DNA of 31,752 nt from CAZWVA01 sp964636885 (GCA_964636885.1 CAZWVA010000029.1:1-31752), one strand, 5' to 3'; shown: positions 6,761-15,282, counted from the first letter of the stretch. Numbers and translations are program-made. Notes: a model not told the origin generated them from the sequence alone.

Positions 6761-8674
6761 CTATTTTTCCGTAAACTCGGCATCGATTACATCCTCGCCA
6801 CCGTCTTTTCTTCGGCCCTCCTCGGCCCCGCCTCCCTTTGAGGCACCGGACGCTTCGGTTCCACCGCTTGCGGCCTGTTTATACATCAATTCGGCTATCC
6901 TATGAGATGCACTCGTGATCCTCTCCATAGCCGCCTGGATCTCTCCAAGGTTCTCACCCTTAACGGCCTTCCTGCCCTGTTCGAGTGCGTCTTCAAGCTC
7001 CTTCTTCTCGCCTTCAGAGAGCTTATCCTTAAACTCCTTAAAGCTCTTCTCGGTTCTATAGATGAGGTCATCCAACCTGTTCCTGTTCTCTATGAGCTCA
7101 CGCCTAGCCTTATCCTCTTCAGCCTTTTCTTCGGCCTCTCTTACCATTCTCTCTATCTGCTCTTTAGTTAGACCGCTGGATGCCTCAACCCTTATCTTCT
7201 GTTCCTTCTGAGTGGCGAGGTCTTTCGCAGATACGTGGAGTATACCATCGGCGTCAATATCAAATGTAACCTCGATCTGTGGGATTCCCCTCGGTGCCGG
7301 AGGGATTCCATCGAGAATAAACCTGGCAAGCGTTCTATTATCACGGGCCATGGGGCGCTCACCCTGAAGCACATGGATCTCGACCGATGTCTGGTTGTCT
7401 TCCGCAGTAGTAAATACCTGGCTCTTTTTCGTGGGGATGGTCGTGTTTCTCCCGATTATCGTTGTCATAACACCGCCCAGCGTCTCGATTCCAAGGGATA
7501 GGGGAGTAACGTCGAGAAGGAGAACATCCCTTACCTCTCCACCAAGAACGGCCCCCTGAATCGCGGCTCCTACTGCAACGACCTCATCCGGGTTTATCCC
7601 CTTATGCGGCTCCTTACCGAAGAAGTCGGTAACGACCTTATTGACGAGTGGGATTCTCGTGGAACCTCCGACGAATATGACCTCGTCTATGTTGCTTGCC
7701 TTTAAACCCGCATCCTTTAGGGCCTGTCGGCAGGGCTCTAGGGTTCCTATTATCAGGTCTTCTATCAGCTGTTCGAATTTGGAGCGCGTAAGCTTCATGA
7801 TAAGGTGCCTTGGACCAGCGGCATCGGCGGTGATAAAGGGAAGATTGATCTCGGTTTCAAGGGTCGTTGAAAGCTCGATCTTCGCCTTTTCCGCAGCTTC
7901 TCTAAGCCTCTGAAGTGCCATCTTATCACGACTGAGGTCGATCCCGGTTTCCTTTTTGAATTCTTCTATTAAATAATCCATAACACGTCTGTCAAAATCG
8001 TCTCCCCCAAGGTGCGTATTTCCGTTCGTGGATTTTACCTCTATTACGTTATCCCCAACCTCTAGTATGGAGATATCAAAGGTCCCACCGCCTAAATCAT
8101 AAACCGCAATCATACCCTCCTTTTTCTTGTCAAATCCATAGGCAAGCGCCGCCGCAGTCGGCTCGTTGATTATCCTTCTCACGTTTAACCCCGCTATTTT
8201 ACCGGCGTCTTTTGTGGCCTGTCTCTGGCTATCGTTAAAGTAAGCGGGAACGGTTATAACGGCTTCTGTCACCTCTTCACCCAGATAGGTCTCGGCGGCC
8301 TTTTTGAGCTTCATAAGAACGTGAGCGGAGATCTGGGGAGGAGAGTACTGTTTTCCCATAACCTCGACCCAAGCATCACCGTTTGGGGCCTTAACGATCT
8401 TATAGGGAAGCCGTTTCGCCTCCTCAAGGGTTTCTTCATACCGTCTTCCCATAAGCCTCTTGACCGAATAGATCGTGTTTTCTGGATTCACTATGGCCTG
8501 CCTCTTTGCGGGCCCCCCAACCAGGATCTCTCCGTCCTTGGCAAAGGCGACAATGGAGGGAGTAAGTCTAGAACCCTCTTCGTTTATGAGAACCTTCGGT
8601 TCACCACCTTCTACGATTGCCACAACCGAGTTTGTAGTTCCAAGGTCTATTCCTATGATCTTTTTACTAGCCAT
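6761..8674 (-). CDS. dnaK: Molecular chaperone DnaK (Hsp70), full length
   Basis: This is an ATP-dependent protein-folding chaperone of 637 residues, the normal DnaK length. The nucleotide-binding domain shows IGIDLGTTNSVVAIVEGG, INEPTAAALAYGFDKKKEG, VYDLGGGTFDISILEVGDN and IFVGGSTRIPLV. The linker DVLLLDVTPLSLGIETLGG leads into the substrate-binding domain and a charged helical lid. The end is a Gly/Ala-rich tail closing GEDVIDAEFTEK, as in classical DnaK. The gene follows the sigma-32 gene by 15 bases and has a strong AGGAGG ribosome-binding site, so the two are co-transcribed. This is the second dnaK within 9 kb (the other is at 1-853). No dnaJ or grpE is beside this copy. Full length and canonical tail make it a good candidate for the main DnaK, but that is inference. 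Confidence 0.98.
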   Translation of the reverse strand: MASKKIIGIDLGTTNSVVAIVEGGEPKVLINEEGSRLTPSIVAFAKDGEILVGGPAKRQAIVNPENTIYSVKRLMGRRYEETLEEAKRLPYKIVKAPNGDAWVEVMGKQYSPPQISAHVLMKLKKAAETYLGEEVTEAVITVPAYFNDSQRQATKDAGKIAGLNVRRIINEPTAAALAYGFDKKKEGMIAVYDLGGGTFDISILEVGDNVIEVKSTNGNTHLGGDDFDRRVMDYLIEEFKKETGIDLSRDKMALQRLREAAEKAKIELSTTLETEINLPFITADAAGPRHLIMKLTRSKFEQLIEDLIIGTLEPCRQALKDAGLKASNIDEVIFVGGSTRIPLVNKVVTDFFGKEPHKGINPDEVVAVGAAIQGAVLGGEVRDVLLLDVTPLSLGIETLGGVMTTIIGRNTTIPTKKSQVFTTAEDNQTSVEIHVLQGERPMARDNRTLARFILDGIPPAPRGIPQIEVTFDIDADGILHVSAKDLATQKEQKIRVEASSGLTKEQIERMVREAEEKAEEDKARRELIENRNRLDDLIYRTEKSFKEFKDKLSEGEKKELEDALEQGRKAVKGENLGEIQAAMERITSASHRIAELMYKQAASGGTEASGASKGGGAEEGRRKDGGEDVIDAEFTEK

Positions 8675-8689
8675 TATTGGTTTTTCCTC

Positions 8690-9556
8690 CTAAGTTTGTA
8701 TTTCGGGTCCGTGGGTTAAGCGATCCTCAACAGCCCTACGGAGTTTTTTCAGCGCCTGAGATTCGATCTGACGTACCCTTTCTTTAGAGATCTCCAACTC
8801 ATCGCTGAGCTCCCTCAGTTTGGCGCTTGGAGTTCCAAGGTACCTCTTCTCAATCACATATCTCTCCCTCGGAGACAGTTGTTTAAGCCCCTTTTGGAGA
8901 CCCTCCTCCGCAAGTTCACTCATCTCCAGGGATTCGATCAGATCCTCATGATTTGGGCGATGATCGGATATCGAGTCGAGGTAGGTAAGGGTCTCATCAT
9001 CATTTGAAGCCTCATCCAGGGAGAAATCCCTAGATGCCATTCTCATTTCCATAGTGAGTACGTCTTCCTCTTTAACGCCGAATAGATCGGCAATCCTTTT
9101 TAGATCTTCATCGCTTATCTCCCCATCTACGATCTTAAGCTGTCTCTTTCCCCTGCCGAGCTTTTGAAAAAGCTTTCTCTCCGCTTGTGTGGTTCCGATC
9201 TTAACCAGACTCCACGACCTCATTATAAAATCGTGTATCCTCGCTCTAATCCACCATACCGCATATGATATGAGCCTGTAACCCTTGTATGGATTAAACC
9301 TCCTTACAGCCTCCATGAGTCCAATAGCCCCCTCCTGAATCAAGTCAAGAAGGGGAAACCCATATGTCGCGTACTCTGAAGCGATCTTAACAACAAACCT
9401 GAGGTTCGAAACCACAAGCCTCCTTGCGGCCTCAAAATCCTTATGTTCATAGTACCTTACGGCAAGGGCCTTCTCCTCTTCACGACTAAGAACCGGATAC
9501 CTCTCGATCTCGCTTATAAAAACCGTTAACGGGTCGCGTACCGCAATTTCACGCAT
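8690..9556 (-). CDS. rpoH: RNA polymerase sigma-32 factor RpoH
   Basis: This is an alternative sigma factor that directs RNA polymerase to heat-shock promoters. The 288-residue protein has region 1.2/2 (about 8-120) with core-binding segment LLDLIQEGAIGLMEAVRRF and region 2.4 ISYAVWWIRARIHDFIMRSW. It also has region 3 and a region 4 helix-turn-helix, SAKLRELSDELEISKERVRQ (about residues 240-265). The segment SLVKIGTTQAERKLFQKL (116-133) contains the RpoH box (QRKLFFNL in E. coli), which separates RpoH from RpoD and RpoS. There is no region 1.1. It lies directly upstream of dnaK, so sigma-32 and its chaperone (which in E. coli presents sigma-32 for degradation) share a transcript. The preceding gene is sucC, 140 bases away. 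Confidence 0.94.
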   Translation of the reverse strand: MREIAVRDPLTVFISEIERYPVLSREEEKALAVRYYEHKDFEAARRLVVSNLRFVVKIASEYATYGFPLLDLIQEGAIGLMEAVRRFNPYKGYRLISYAVWWIRARIHDFIMRSWSLVKIGTTQAERKLFQKLGRGKRQLKIVDGEISDEDLKRIADLFGVKEEDVLTMEMRMASRDFSLDEASNDDETLTYLDSISDHRPNHEDLIESLEMSELAEEGLQKGLKQLSPRERYVIEKRYLGTPSAKLRELSDELEISKERVRQIESQALKKLRRAVEDRLTHGPEIQT

Positions 9557-9581
9557 TTCTTCTAATCCTCTTTACACTCCC

Positions 9582-9609
9582 AAGTTAATCATCATTAGAA
9601 GAAAGTCAA
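9582..9609 (-). promoter_or_regulatory. Candidate promoter for rpoH-dnaK
   Basis: TTGACT (9604-9609) and TAACTT (9582-9587) are 16 bases apart on the minus strand. The -35 is good (five of six) and the -10 is poor. No sigma-32-type pair (CTTGAA with CCCCAT) is evident, so heat control may act at another level. Confidence 0.35.
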
Positions 9610-9631
9610 GAGGAAGGAGGGAGATCAACCT

Positions 9632-9686
9632 AAAAGAAAAGGCGAGGCTTTCTATCAGGCTATAGACCAGTAATCCATAGCCCTCG
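9632..9686 (-). terminator. Candidate terminator or nested hairpin after sucC
   Basis: Minus-strand reading gives an inner stem GGCTAT/ATAGCC (9677-9682 with 9658-9663, 13-base loop). It is enclosed by an outer CGAGG/CCTCG pairing (9682-9686 with 9643-9647) and followed by a T-rich run over 9632-9640. It lies 10 bases past the sucC stop. The long bulge makes it an imperfect terminator. Confidence 0.4.
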
Positions 9687-9696
9687 AGGTAACCAA

Positions 9697-10858
9697 TCAA
9701 CCCCTTACGGCTAAAACCGCCTTTGATGCCGCCTCACGCATGTCGGTGCCCGTAGTGATGTTTAGACCGGATTCGGCAAGCATCCTCCTTCCAAGCTCGA
9801 CATTCGTCCCCTCCAGTCTTACGATGAGCGGAACCCTTATTCCTACCTCCTTAGCCGCTGTTATAATACCGGTTGCAATCGTATCGCACTTCATAATCCC
9901 ACCGAATATATTCACGAACACGGCCTTCACGTTTGGATCACTTAGGATCATCTTGAACGCCTGCGTTACCTGTTCGGCACTGGCCCCCCCACCAACGTCC
10001 AGGAAATTGGCGGGTTCACCACCATGGTACTTTATGATGTCCATTGTGGCCATGGCAAGACCCGCTCCATTTACAAGACACCCGATATTCCCGTTGAGCT
10101 TTACATAGCTTATCCCCCATTTTTTCGCCTCGAGCTCCCTTGGGTCCTCCTCATCCGGGTCGCGAAGCTTTTCAATCTCGGGATGACGGAATAGGGCGTT
10201 ATCATCGAAGCTCAGCTTGGCATCAAGTGCAAGGATCTCCCCCTCACGGGTAACGACAAGAGGGTTCATCTCGGCAAGTGAACAATCGTTCTCAACAAAC
10301 GCCCTATAAAGACCGGATATAAAGCTCACCGCCTTATTTACCGCTTTCCCATTAAGCCCCAGGAAATAAGCGATCTTCCTGGAATTAAAGGGTAGAAGCC
10401 CTATAGATGGATCGATATACTCCTTTAGGATCCTCTCGGGCCTAGTTCTGGCAACCTCCTCGATTTCAACGCCTCCCTCGGAGCTTGCCATTATAACGAC
10501 TCTTCCAAGAGTCCTATCAATCACCATTCCGAGATACATCTCCCTCTCTATATGTGAGGCCTCTTCGACGAGCACCTTCCCTACGATCTTTCCCTCCGGT
10601 CCCGTCTGATGCGTGATAAGCCGCATACCCAGCACCTCGGATGCGATTCTCCTTACCTCGGCCGGGCTAGTCGCGCTTTACCCCTCCTCCTTTGCCCCTC
10701 CCACCGGCATGGATCTGCGCCTTTACAACGAAACTCTCACAGTTTAGATCCTTTGCTATCTGCTCGGCTTCATCCGCACTAAAAGCCACCTTCCCCGTTG
10801 GAACCCTTACACCGTATCGGGACAGTAGGTCTTTTGCCTGGTACTCATGTATATTCAC
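9697..10858 (-). CDS. sucC: Succinyl-CoA ligase (ADP-forming) subunit beta, frameshifted
   Basis: SucC is the ATP-grasp subunit of succinyl-CoA synthetase, which interconverts succinyl-CoA and succinate with ATP. Two frames are needed. GTG at 10858-10856, with AGGAGG ten bases before it, opens MNIHEYQAKDLLSRYG through HAGGRGKGGGVKR and hits a stop near 10668. The remainder is in another frame, from SPAEVRRIASEVLGMRL through DVGGGASAEQVTQ and VNIFGGIMKCDTIATG to the stop at 9697-9699. Restoring two bases in the CGCGC tract at 10672-10676 joins them as GGVKRATSPAEVRR and gives 387 residues, close to the E. coli length. A sequencing error is likelier than a true pseudogene, because the rest is intact and conserved. 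No sucD (alpha subunit) follows, and rpoH is next. The gene is last in sdhC-sdhA-sdhB-sucC, 34 bases after sdhB. Confidence 0.92.
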
Positions 10859-10892
10859 TTAGATCTCTCCTCCTAACGAATGGGGCTCTAAA

Positions 10893-11636
10893 TCAGGTAC
10901 CGGAGTTTCCCTTAAGTCTCCGTAGAACCCAGTGTAATGGATCGAAATACTTATCGACGACCCTCTCCTTTAGAGGTATTATAGCGTTATCCGTTATGTG
11001 TATATGCTCAGGACACACCTCGGTACAGCACTTCGTGATATTGCAGTACCCAATCCCTGCCCCTCCCCTTAAGAGGGGGGTACGATCAAGGGTATCTAAG
11101 GGGTGCATCTCCAGCTCTGCTATCTTTATAAGGAAACGGGGGCCAAAAAACGCGTTCTTTTTGTGATGGTTTCTCAGTATATGACACACGTTTTGACACA
11201 TGAAACACTCGATACACTTCCTGAACTCCTGTACCCGGTCTATATCCTCCTGGTACATCCTCCAGTCAGTATCCTTTGAAGGCGTAAAAGGCGGGATCCT
11301 TTTGCTGATCTCGTAGTTCCAGGATACATCCGTGACAAGGTCCTTGATTATTGGAAACGTTTTCATCGGATACACCGTAATGGGCTCTCCCTTTGGGAGA
11401 CTGTCTATCCTGGTCTTGCACGTTAGACGCGGTTTGCCATTAACCTCGGCACTACAAGAACCACACTTTGCGGCCTTACAGTTCCACCGCACGGCGAGAT
11501 CACCGTCGTAGTTCGCCTGTATATAATGCAGGGCATCGAGAACCACCATACCCTCCTCAACAGGCACCCTATACTCCTTTTCGTGCCCGCCTCTGGAGTC
11601 GCCACGAAAAACCCGTAGTATAATCTCGGTCGTCAT
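10893..11636 (-). CDS. sdhB: Succinate dehydrogenase/fumarate reductase iron-sulfur subunit
   Basis: This subunit carries electrons from the flavoprotein to the membrane anchor through three Fe-S centres. Of 247 residues, the N-terminal ferredoxin domain binds a [2Fe-2S] cluster with Cys53, Cys58, Cys61 (CKAAKCGSC) and Cys73. The C-terminal domain has CIECFMCQNVC (Cys141, 144, 147, 151) and CNITKCCTEVCPEH (Cys198, 203, 204, 208) for the [4Fe-4S] and third centres. The wording of these motifs, especially CIECFMCQNVCHILRNH, resembles the mycobacterial Sdh1 iron-sulfur subunit rather than E. coli SdhB, from memory of the family. Its ATG overlaps the sdhA stop by one base (TAATG), which implies translational coupling. 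The electron acceptor (which quinone) cannot be read from sequence. Confidence 0.95.
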   Translation of the reverse strand: MTTEIILRVFRGDSRGGHEKEYRVPVEEGMVVLDALHYIQANYDGDLAVRWNCKAAKCGSCSAEVNGKPRLTCKTRIDSLPKGEPITVYPMKTFPIIKDLVTDVSWNYEISKRIPPFTPSKDTDWRMYQEDIDRVQEFRKCIECFMCQNVCHILRNHHKKNAFFGPRFLIKIAELEMHPLDTLDRTPLLRGGAGIGYCNITKCCTEVCPEHIHITDNAIIPLKERVVDKYFDPLHWVLRRLKGNSGT

Positions 11637-13360
11637 TATTTATCCTCCACAAAAAGCCTTTTGAGCTCCTCTGGCATTTCAGGCAAAGGAGATACCCCGA
11701 CCCTCATCGAATCCCCGTCTTTGGAAATCACGGAATTAACCTTTCCCCACTTTTCATCATCCGTATTGGGATAGTCCACACGGGAATGAGCACCACGGCT
11801 CTCCTGACGTTGAAGGGCACTTTTGGCAATCGCCTCTGAGACTATGAGCATCGATTTAAGATCCCTACAGAGGTGCCAGCCAGGGTTATAAAGCCGGGAC
11901 CCTTCGATCTTGAGGTTGGATGCCCTCTCCTTGAGTTTCTCGAGCTCTAGAAGACCCTCCTTTAGACCTTCCTCTATACGAAAAACACCAAAATAGTTCT
12001 GCATCACCTCCTGAAGGGAGTGATGAACCGTATAGGGACTCTCACCACGCTCATTCTCGAATGGTCGAAGCATCTCCCTAGCGGCCTGCTCGACCTCATC
12101 CTCGTTGATCTTAAGAGAGTCTCCGTTTATCTCGTTGGCGTATTGGGCCGCTCCCAATCCTGCACGGCGGCCAAAGACCAGGAGATCGGACAGGGAGTTT
12201 CCCCCAAGGCGGTTTGCCCCGTGCATACCTCCTGCCACCTCTCCTGCCGCAAAGAGGCCGGGCACCGTGCTTGCCCCGTTTTCGGCCTGCACCCTTACAC
12301 CTCCCATCATATAATGGGTGGTCGGCCCTACCTCCATCGGCTCCTTTGTTATATCGATATCGGCGAATTCTAGGAATTGGTGATACATACTCGGAAGCTT
12401 CCTCTTTATATACTCCGCCCCCTTATGGGAGATATCGAGGAAGGCCCCTCCGTGGGGAGAGCCACGACCCTCCTTAACCTCGGTATAGATAGCCCGTGCC
12501 ACAACATCGCGTGTGGATAGCTCCATCTTCTGGGGATCGTATCTTTCCATGAACCGCTCGCCCTTCGAGTTCTTTAGAATCCCACCCTCTCCACGCACGG
12601 CCTCGGTTACGAGGATCCCCTTCACACTCGGTGGCCAGACCATGCCGGTCGGGTGAAATTGGACGAATTCCATGTCTATCAGTTCGGCACCCGCCTCATA
12701 GGCCAATGCGTGTCCGTCGCCTGTATACTCCCATGAATTCGAGGTGATCTTATAGGCCTTTCCGATTCCACCCGTGGCGAGGACAACCGCCTTTGCTTTG
12801 AAGATAACGAATCTGCCGCTTTCCCTCCAGTAGCCGAATGCCCCCGAAATACGCTCACCGTCCTTTAGCAATTTAATAATCGTACATTCCATATATACAT
12901 CAATACCCGAATGGATACCCTTTTCCTGGAGCGTACGGATCATCTCTAGCCCCGTGCGGTCGCCAACATGACAGAGCCTCCTCCATGTGTGCCCACCGAA
13001 GGGGCGCTGGAGTATCTTCCCGTCACTGGTGCGGTCAAATAGGGCTCCCCACATCTCCAGTTCCCTCACCCTATCTGGTGCCTCCTGTGCATGGATCTGA
13101 GCCATGCGCCAGTTGTTTAGCATCTTACCCCCTTTCATCGTATCCCGGAAATGGGTTTGCCAGTTATCCTTAACATCCACGTTGGCCAAGGCCGCTGCGA
13201 TCCCCCCTTCGGCCATAACGGTGTGCGCCTTGCCAAGAAGCGATTTACAAACCAACCCGACGGAAGCCCCCTGGGCAGAGGCTTCAATGGCGGCCCTTAG
13301 CCCAGCACCGCCGGCCCCAATTACTATCACATCGTGCGAGTGCGTTTCATACTTCTCCAT
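11636..13360 (-). CDS. sdhA: Succinate dehydrogenase/fumarate reductase flavoprotein subunit
   Basis: This is the catalytic subunit oxidising succinate to fumarate (574 residues). The FAD dinucleotide-binding site is VIVIGAGGAGLRAAIEA (11-27). His46 in LLGKAHTVMAEGG is in the position of the covalent FAD attachment. VQFHPTGMVWPP, HYMMGGVRVQAENGA and GMHGANRLGGNSLSDLLVFG give the substrate-binding and capping-domain signatures, including the Arg of GANRLGGNS. It lies between sdhC (one base upstream) and sdhB (one-base overlap). Direction in the cell (succinate oxidation or fumarate reduction) is not decided by sequence. Co-location with aconitase, isocitrate and malate dehydrogenases suggests TCA-cycle use. 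Confidence 0.96.
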   Translation of the reverse strand: MEKYETHSHDVIVIGAGGAGLRAAIEASAQGASVGLVCKSLLGKAHTVMAEGGIAAALANVDVKDNWQTHFRDTMKGGKMLNNWRMAQIHAQEAPDRVRELEMWGALFDRTSDGKILQRPFGGHTWRRLCHVGDRTGLEMIRTLQEKGIHSGIDVYMECTIIKLLKDGERISGAFGYWRESGRFVIFKAKAVVLATGGIGKAYKITSNSWEYTGDGHALAYEAGAELIDMEFVQFHPTGMVWPPSVKGILVTEAVRGEGGILKNSKGERFMERYDPQKMELSTRDVVARAIYTEVKEGRGSPHGGAFLDISHKGAEYIKRKLPSMYHQFLEFADIDITKEPMEVGPTTHYMMGGVRVQAENGASTVPGLFAAGEVAGGMHGANRLGGNSLSDLLVFGRRAGLGAAQYANEINGDSLKINEDEVEQAAREMLRPFENERGESPYTVHHSLQEVMQNYFGVFRIEEGLKEGLLELEKLKERASNLKIEGSRLYNPGWHLCRDLKSMLIVSEAIAKSALQRQESRGAHSRVDYPNTDDEKWGKVNSVISKDGDSMRVGVSPLPEMPEELKRLFVEDK

Positions 13361-13361
13361 C

Positions 13362-14093
13362 TTATATCAACCTCACATCTGTAATTATTCCCTTTGCAAC
13401 GAGCATTACGTATAGGTCTGCAAAGGCCACGAAAAACAGGCTAATCCAGGCCCAAAGCATGTGATTCTCGTTTTGATCACTCACACACCTCCAGAGCTTG
13501 TGCCTATTAGGACACTTAGACATAACATCGAGCTTCCCACCGACCAGATGACGGAACGAATGACATGAAAAGGAATACATAGAAAGTAGGAAAGCGTTTA
13601 CAAGGAGAATCAAGGAGCCGACCCCTATACCAAAGCCATCTTCAAAGAAGAACGCCTTTATCGCATCATACCAGAGGAATAGAACGACTACAGTTGCCGC
13701 ATATAGAAAGTAGCGGTGGATGTTCTGAAGGATAAAGGGAAACCCCGTTTCTCCGGTATACGTGCCTTCTTCCACCCTTGGTCGGACGGCACATGCGGGT
13801 GGAGACCAGAAGAACGAACGGTAGTAGGCCTTCCTATAGTAATAGCACGTGAGCCTGAATCCCAGTGGAGCCCAGAGTATCAATATAGCAGGTGAGAACC
13901 TCCACCAGTCAGGCTTGATGAAAGGGGAATAGAAGGGGGAAATGTAGGGTTCAACGTAATAGTACTCCCCAGCAAGGGCACGCCACGTTGCATATATACC
14001 AAAGAGGGTAAGGGCGATAACCGTAATAAGCGGCTCTACCCACCACGCATCCCGTCTCATTGTTAGAGAATTCTGTGCTGCTCCGTTTGCCAT
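13362..14093 (-). CDS. sdhC: Succinate dehydrogenase single membrane-anchor subunit (Sdh1-like)
   Basis: This is the integral membrane anchor of the sdhCAB complex, 243 residues with about five hydrophobic helices. Conserved-looking polar motifs are YYRKAYYRSFFWSPPACAV, NIHRYFLYA, SCHSFRHLVGGKLD and NHMLWAWISLFFVAFADLYV. Several histidines could ligate haem. I recognise the pattern as the large single-anchor type found with mycobacterial Sdh1 (Rv0249c-like), not the short SdhC/SdhD pair of E. coli. I start at ATG 14093-14091 because GGAGG lies six bases before it. An upstream in-frame ATG at 14165 would add 24 residues of unconvincing sequence and has no ribosome-binding site. It is the first gene after the promoter at 14180-14208. 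Confidence 0.85.
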   Translation of the reverse strand: MANGAAQNSLTMRRDAWWVEPLITVIALTLFGIYATWRALAGEYYYVEPYISPFYSPFIKPDWWRFSPAILILWAPLGFRLTCYYYRKAYYRSFFWSPPACAVRPRVEEGTYTGETGFPFILQNIHRYFLYAATVVVLFLWYDAIKAFFFEDGFGIGVGSLILLVNAFLLSMYSFSCHSFRHLVGGKLDVMSKCPNRHKLWRCVSDQNENHMLWAWISLFFVAFADLYVMLVAKGIITDVRLI

Positions 14094-14179
14094 TATGATC
14101 CTCCAGAAACACCATGTTAGAGTGATTTTCCATCCGGTCGGTTTCAAACATCCTGGAAAAGCCATGCATAAGGGTCTTA

Positions 14180-14208
14180 ATATTATATAAACGGCCTTAT
14201 CCAGTCAA
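14180..14208 (-). promoter_or_regulatory. Sigma-70-type promoter for sdhCAB-sucC
   Basis: On the minus strand TTGACT (14203-14208) is followed after 17 bases by TAATAT (14180-14185). A perfect TATAAT (14182-14187) overlaps at 15-base spacing. The leader to the sdhC start would be about 80 bases. It occupies the 146-base mdh-sdhC gap and implies the sdh operon is transcribed separately from mdh. Confidence 0.6.
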
Positions 14209-14239
14209 GCGTTTGAACCAATCCGAATCTTCAAACCAC

Positions 14240-15181
14240 TTAAAGCTCTCCCAGTTCATGTATCCTATCGCAGAGTTCTTTTACGTGGCTTGCCGAGATA
14301 TGAAGTGCCTTGCTTTCCTCATCCGTAAGTCTTATCTCAAAAATCCCTTCCACACCACCTCTACCCAGTTTCACTGGAAGACCGACAAAAACACCCTTGA
14401 TCCCGTACTCGCCATTTGCAAGGACACAACACGGAAGGATCTTCTTCTTATCCTTGAGTATCGCCTCCACCATCTCCACGGTTGAAGCCGCAGGGGCGTA
14501 AAACGCACTCCCGGTCTTTAGGAGTTTAACGATCTCGGCTCCCCCATCACGGGTTCTCTGAATCAAGGCGTCTAGTCTCTCCTTTGGAATAAGCTCCGTA
14601 ATAGGAACGCCTGCAACGGTCGTATATCTCGCAAGAGGAACCATATCGTCCCCGTGTCCGCCGAGAACAAAGGCGTGTATATTCTCTACCGAGACACCGA
14701 GTTCCATCGCGATAAACGTTCTAAACCTCGCAGAATCCAAAACACCTGCCATCCCCATGATCCTTTCCCTTGGGAACCCGCTTACCTTGTGTGCGACATA
14801 CACCATCGCATCGAGTGGGTTCGTAACGAGTATGATGATAGAGTTCGGAGACCTTTTTACGACCTCCGCCGTAACCTGCTTTACGATCTTCGCATTGGTC
14901 GAAAGAAGGTCGTCACGGCTCATCCCCGGTTTCCTGGGGATTCCAGATGTTATTACCACTATGTCAGAGCCCTCCGTCTCGTCATAGCCGTTCGTTCCAA
15001 CGATATTGAGATCATAGCCAGAGATGGGCCCCATCTCCATAAGGTCGAGTGCCTTTCCCTGAGGCATTCCCTCGATGATATCCACCAGGACAACGTCACC
15101 TAGCTCTAGTTCCGCCAGCTTGAGTGCAGCGGTGGCCCCAACGTTTCCCGCCCCGATTACCGAGATTTTTGGTCTACTCAT
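14240..15181 (-). CDS. mdh: Malate dehydrogenase (LDH-like type)
   Basis: This enzyme catalyses NAD-dependent interconversion of malate and oxaloacetate in the cytoplasm. The 313-residue protein begins with the Rossmann motif VIGAGNVGATAALKLAE. Asp34 (VLVDI) predicts NAD rather than NADP. The substrate loop GIPRKPGMSRDDLL (80-93) has Arg at the position that distinguishes malate from lactate dehydrogenases, and the catalytic His176 lies in LGGHGDDMVP. It is of the LDH-like MDH group common in bacteria other than gammaproteobacteria. AGGAG precedes the ATG by eight bases. It follows icd by 101 bases, so read-through from icd or an own promoter are both possible. I see no convincing promoter in that gap. 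Confidence 0.96.
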   Translation of the reverse strand: MSRPKISVIGAGNVGATAALKLAELELGDVVLVDIIEGMPQGKALDLMEMGPISGYDLNIVGTNGYDETEGSDIVVITSGIPRKPGMSRDDLLSTNAKIVKQVTAEVVKRSPNSIIILVTNPLDAMVYVAHKVSGFPRERIMGMAGVLDSARFRTFIAMELGVSVENIHAFVLGGHGDDMVPLARYTTVAGVPITELIPKERLDALIQRTRDGGAEIVKLLKTGSAFYAPAASTVEMVEAILKDKKKILPCCVLANGEYGIKGVFVGLPVKLGRGGVEGIFEIRLTDEESKALHISASHVKELCDRIHELGEL

Positions 15182-15282
15182 ATCTCACTCCTAAATATGA
15201 TGGTTTTTTCTCACTCCAGATCCCTAAAAGCACTACCGCTTATGACTATCCACCGCCAACAAACCCGCCATCGATACGGTCT

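Noticed and set aside
6730..6770. AAAACG/CGTTTT inverted repeat after dnaK as a terminator
   Set aside because: The stem is short and A/T-rich with a 12-base loop, and no T-run follows on the minus strand.
12020..12477. Several plus-strand frames opposite sdhA
   Set aside because: They are shadows of the conserved flavoprotein frame without initiation signals or domains.
13362..14165. Longer sdhC start adding 24 residues (MAFPGCLK and so on)
   Set aside because: The added residues do not look like a conserved anchor N-terminus, and the inner ATG at 14093 has GGAGG at good spacing.
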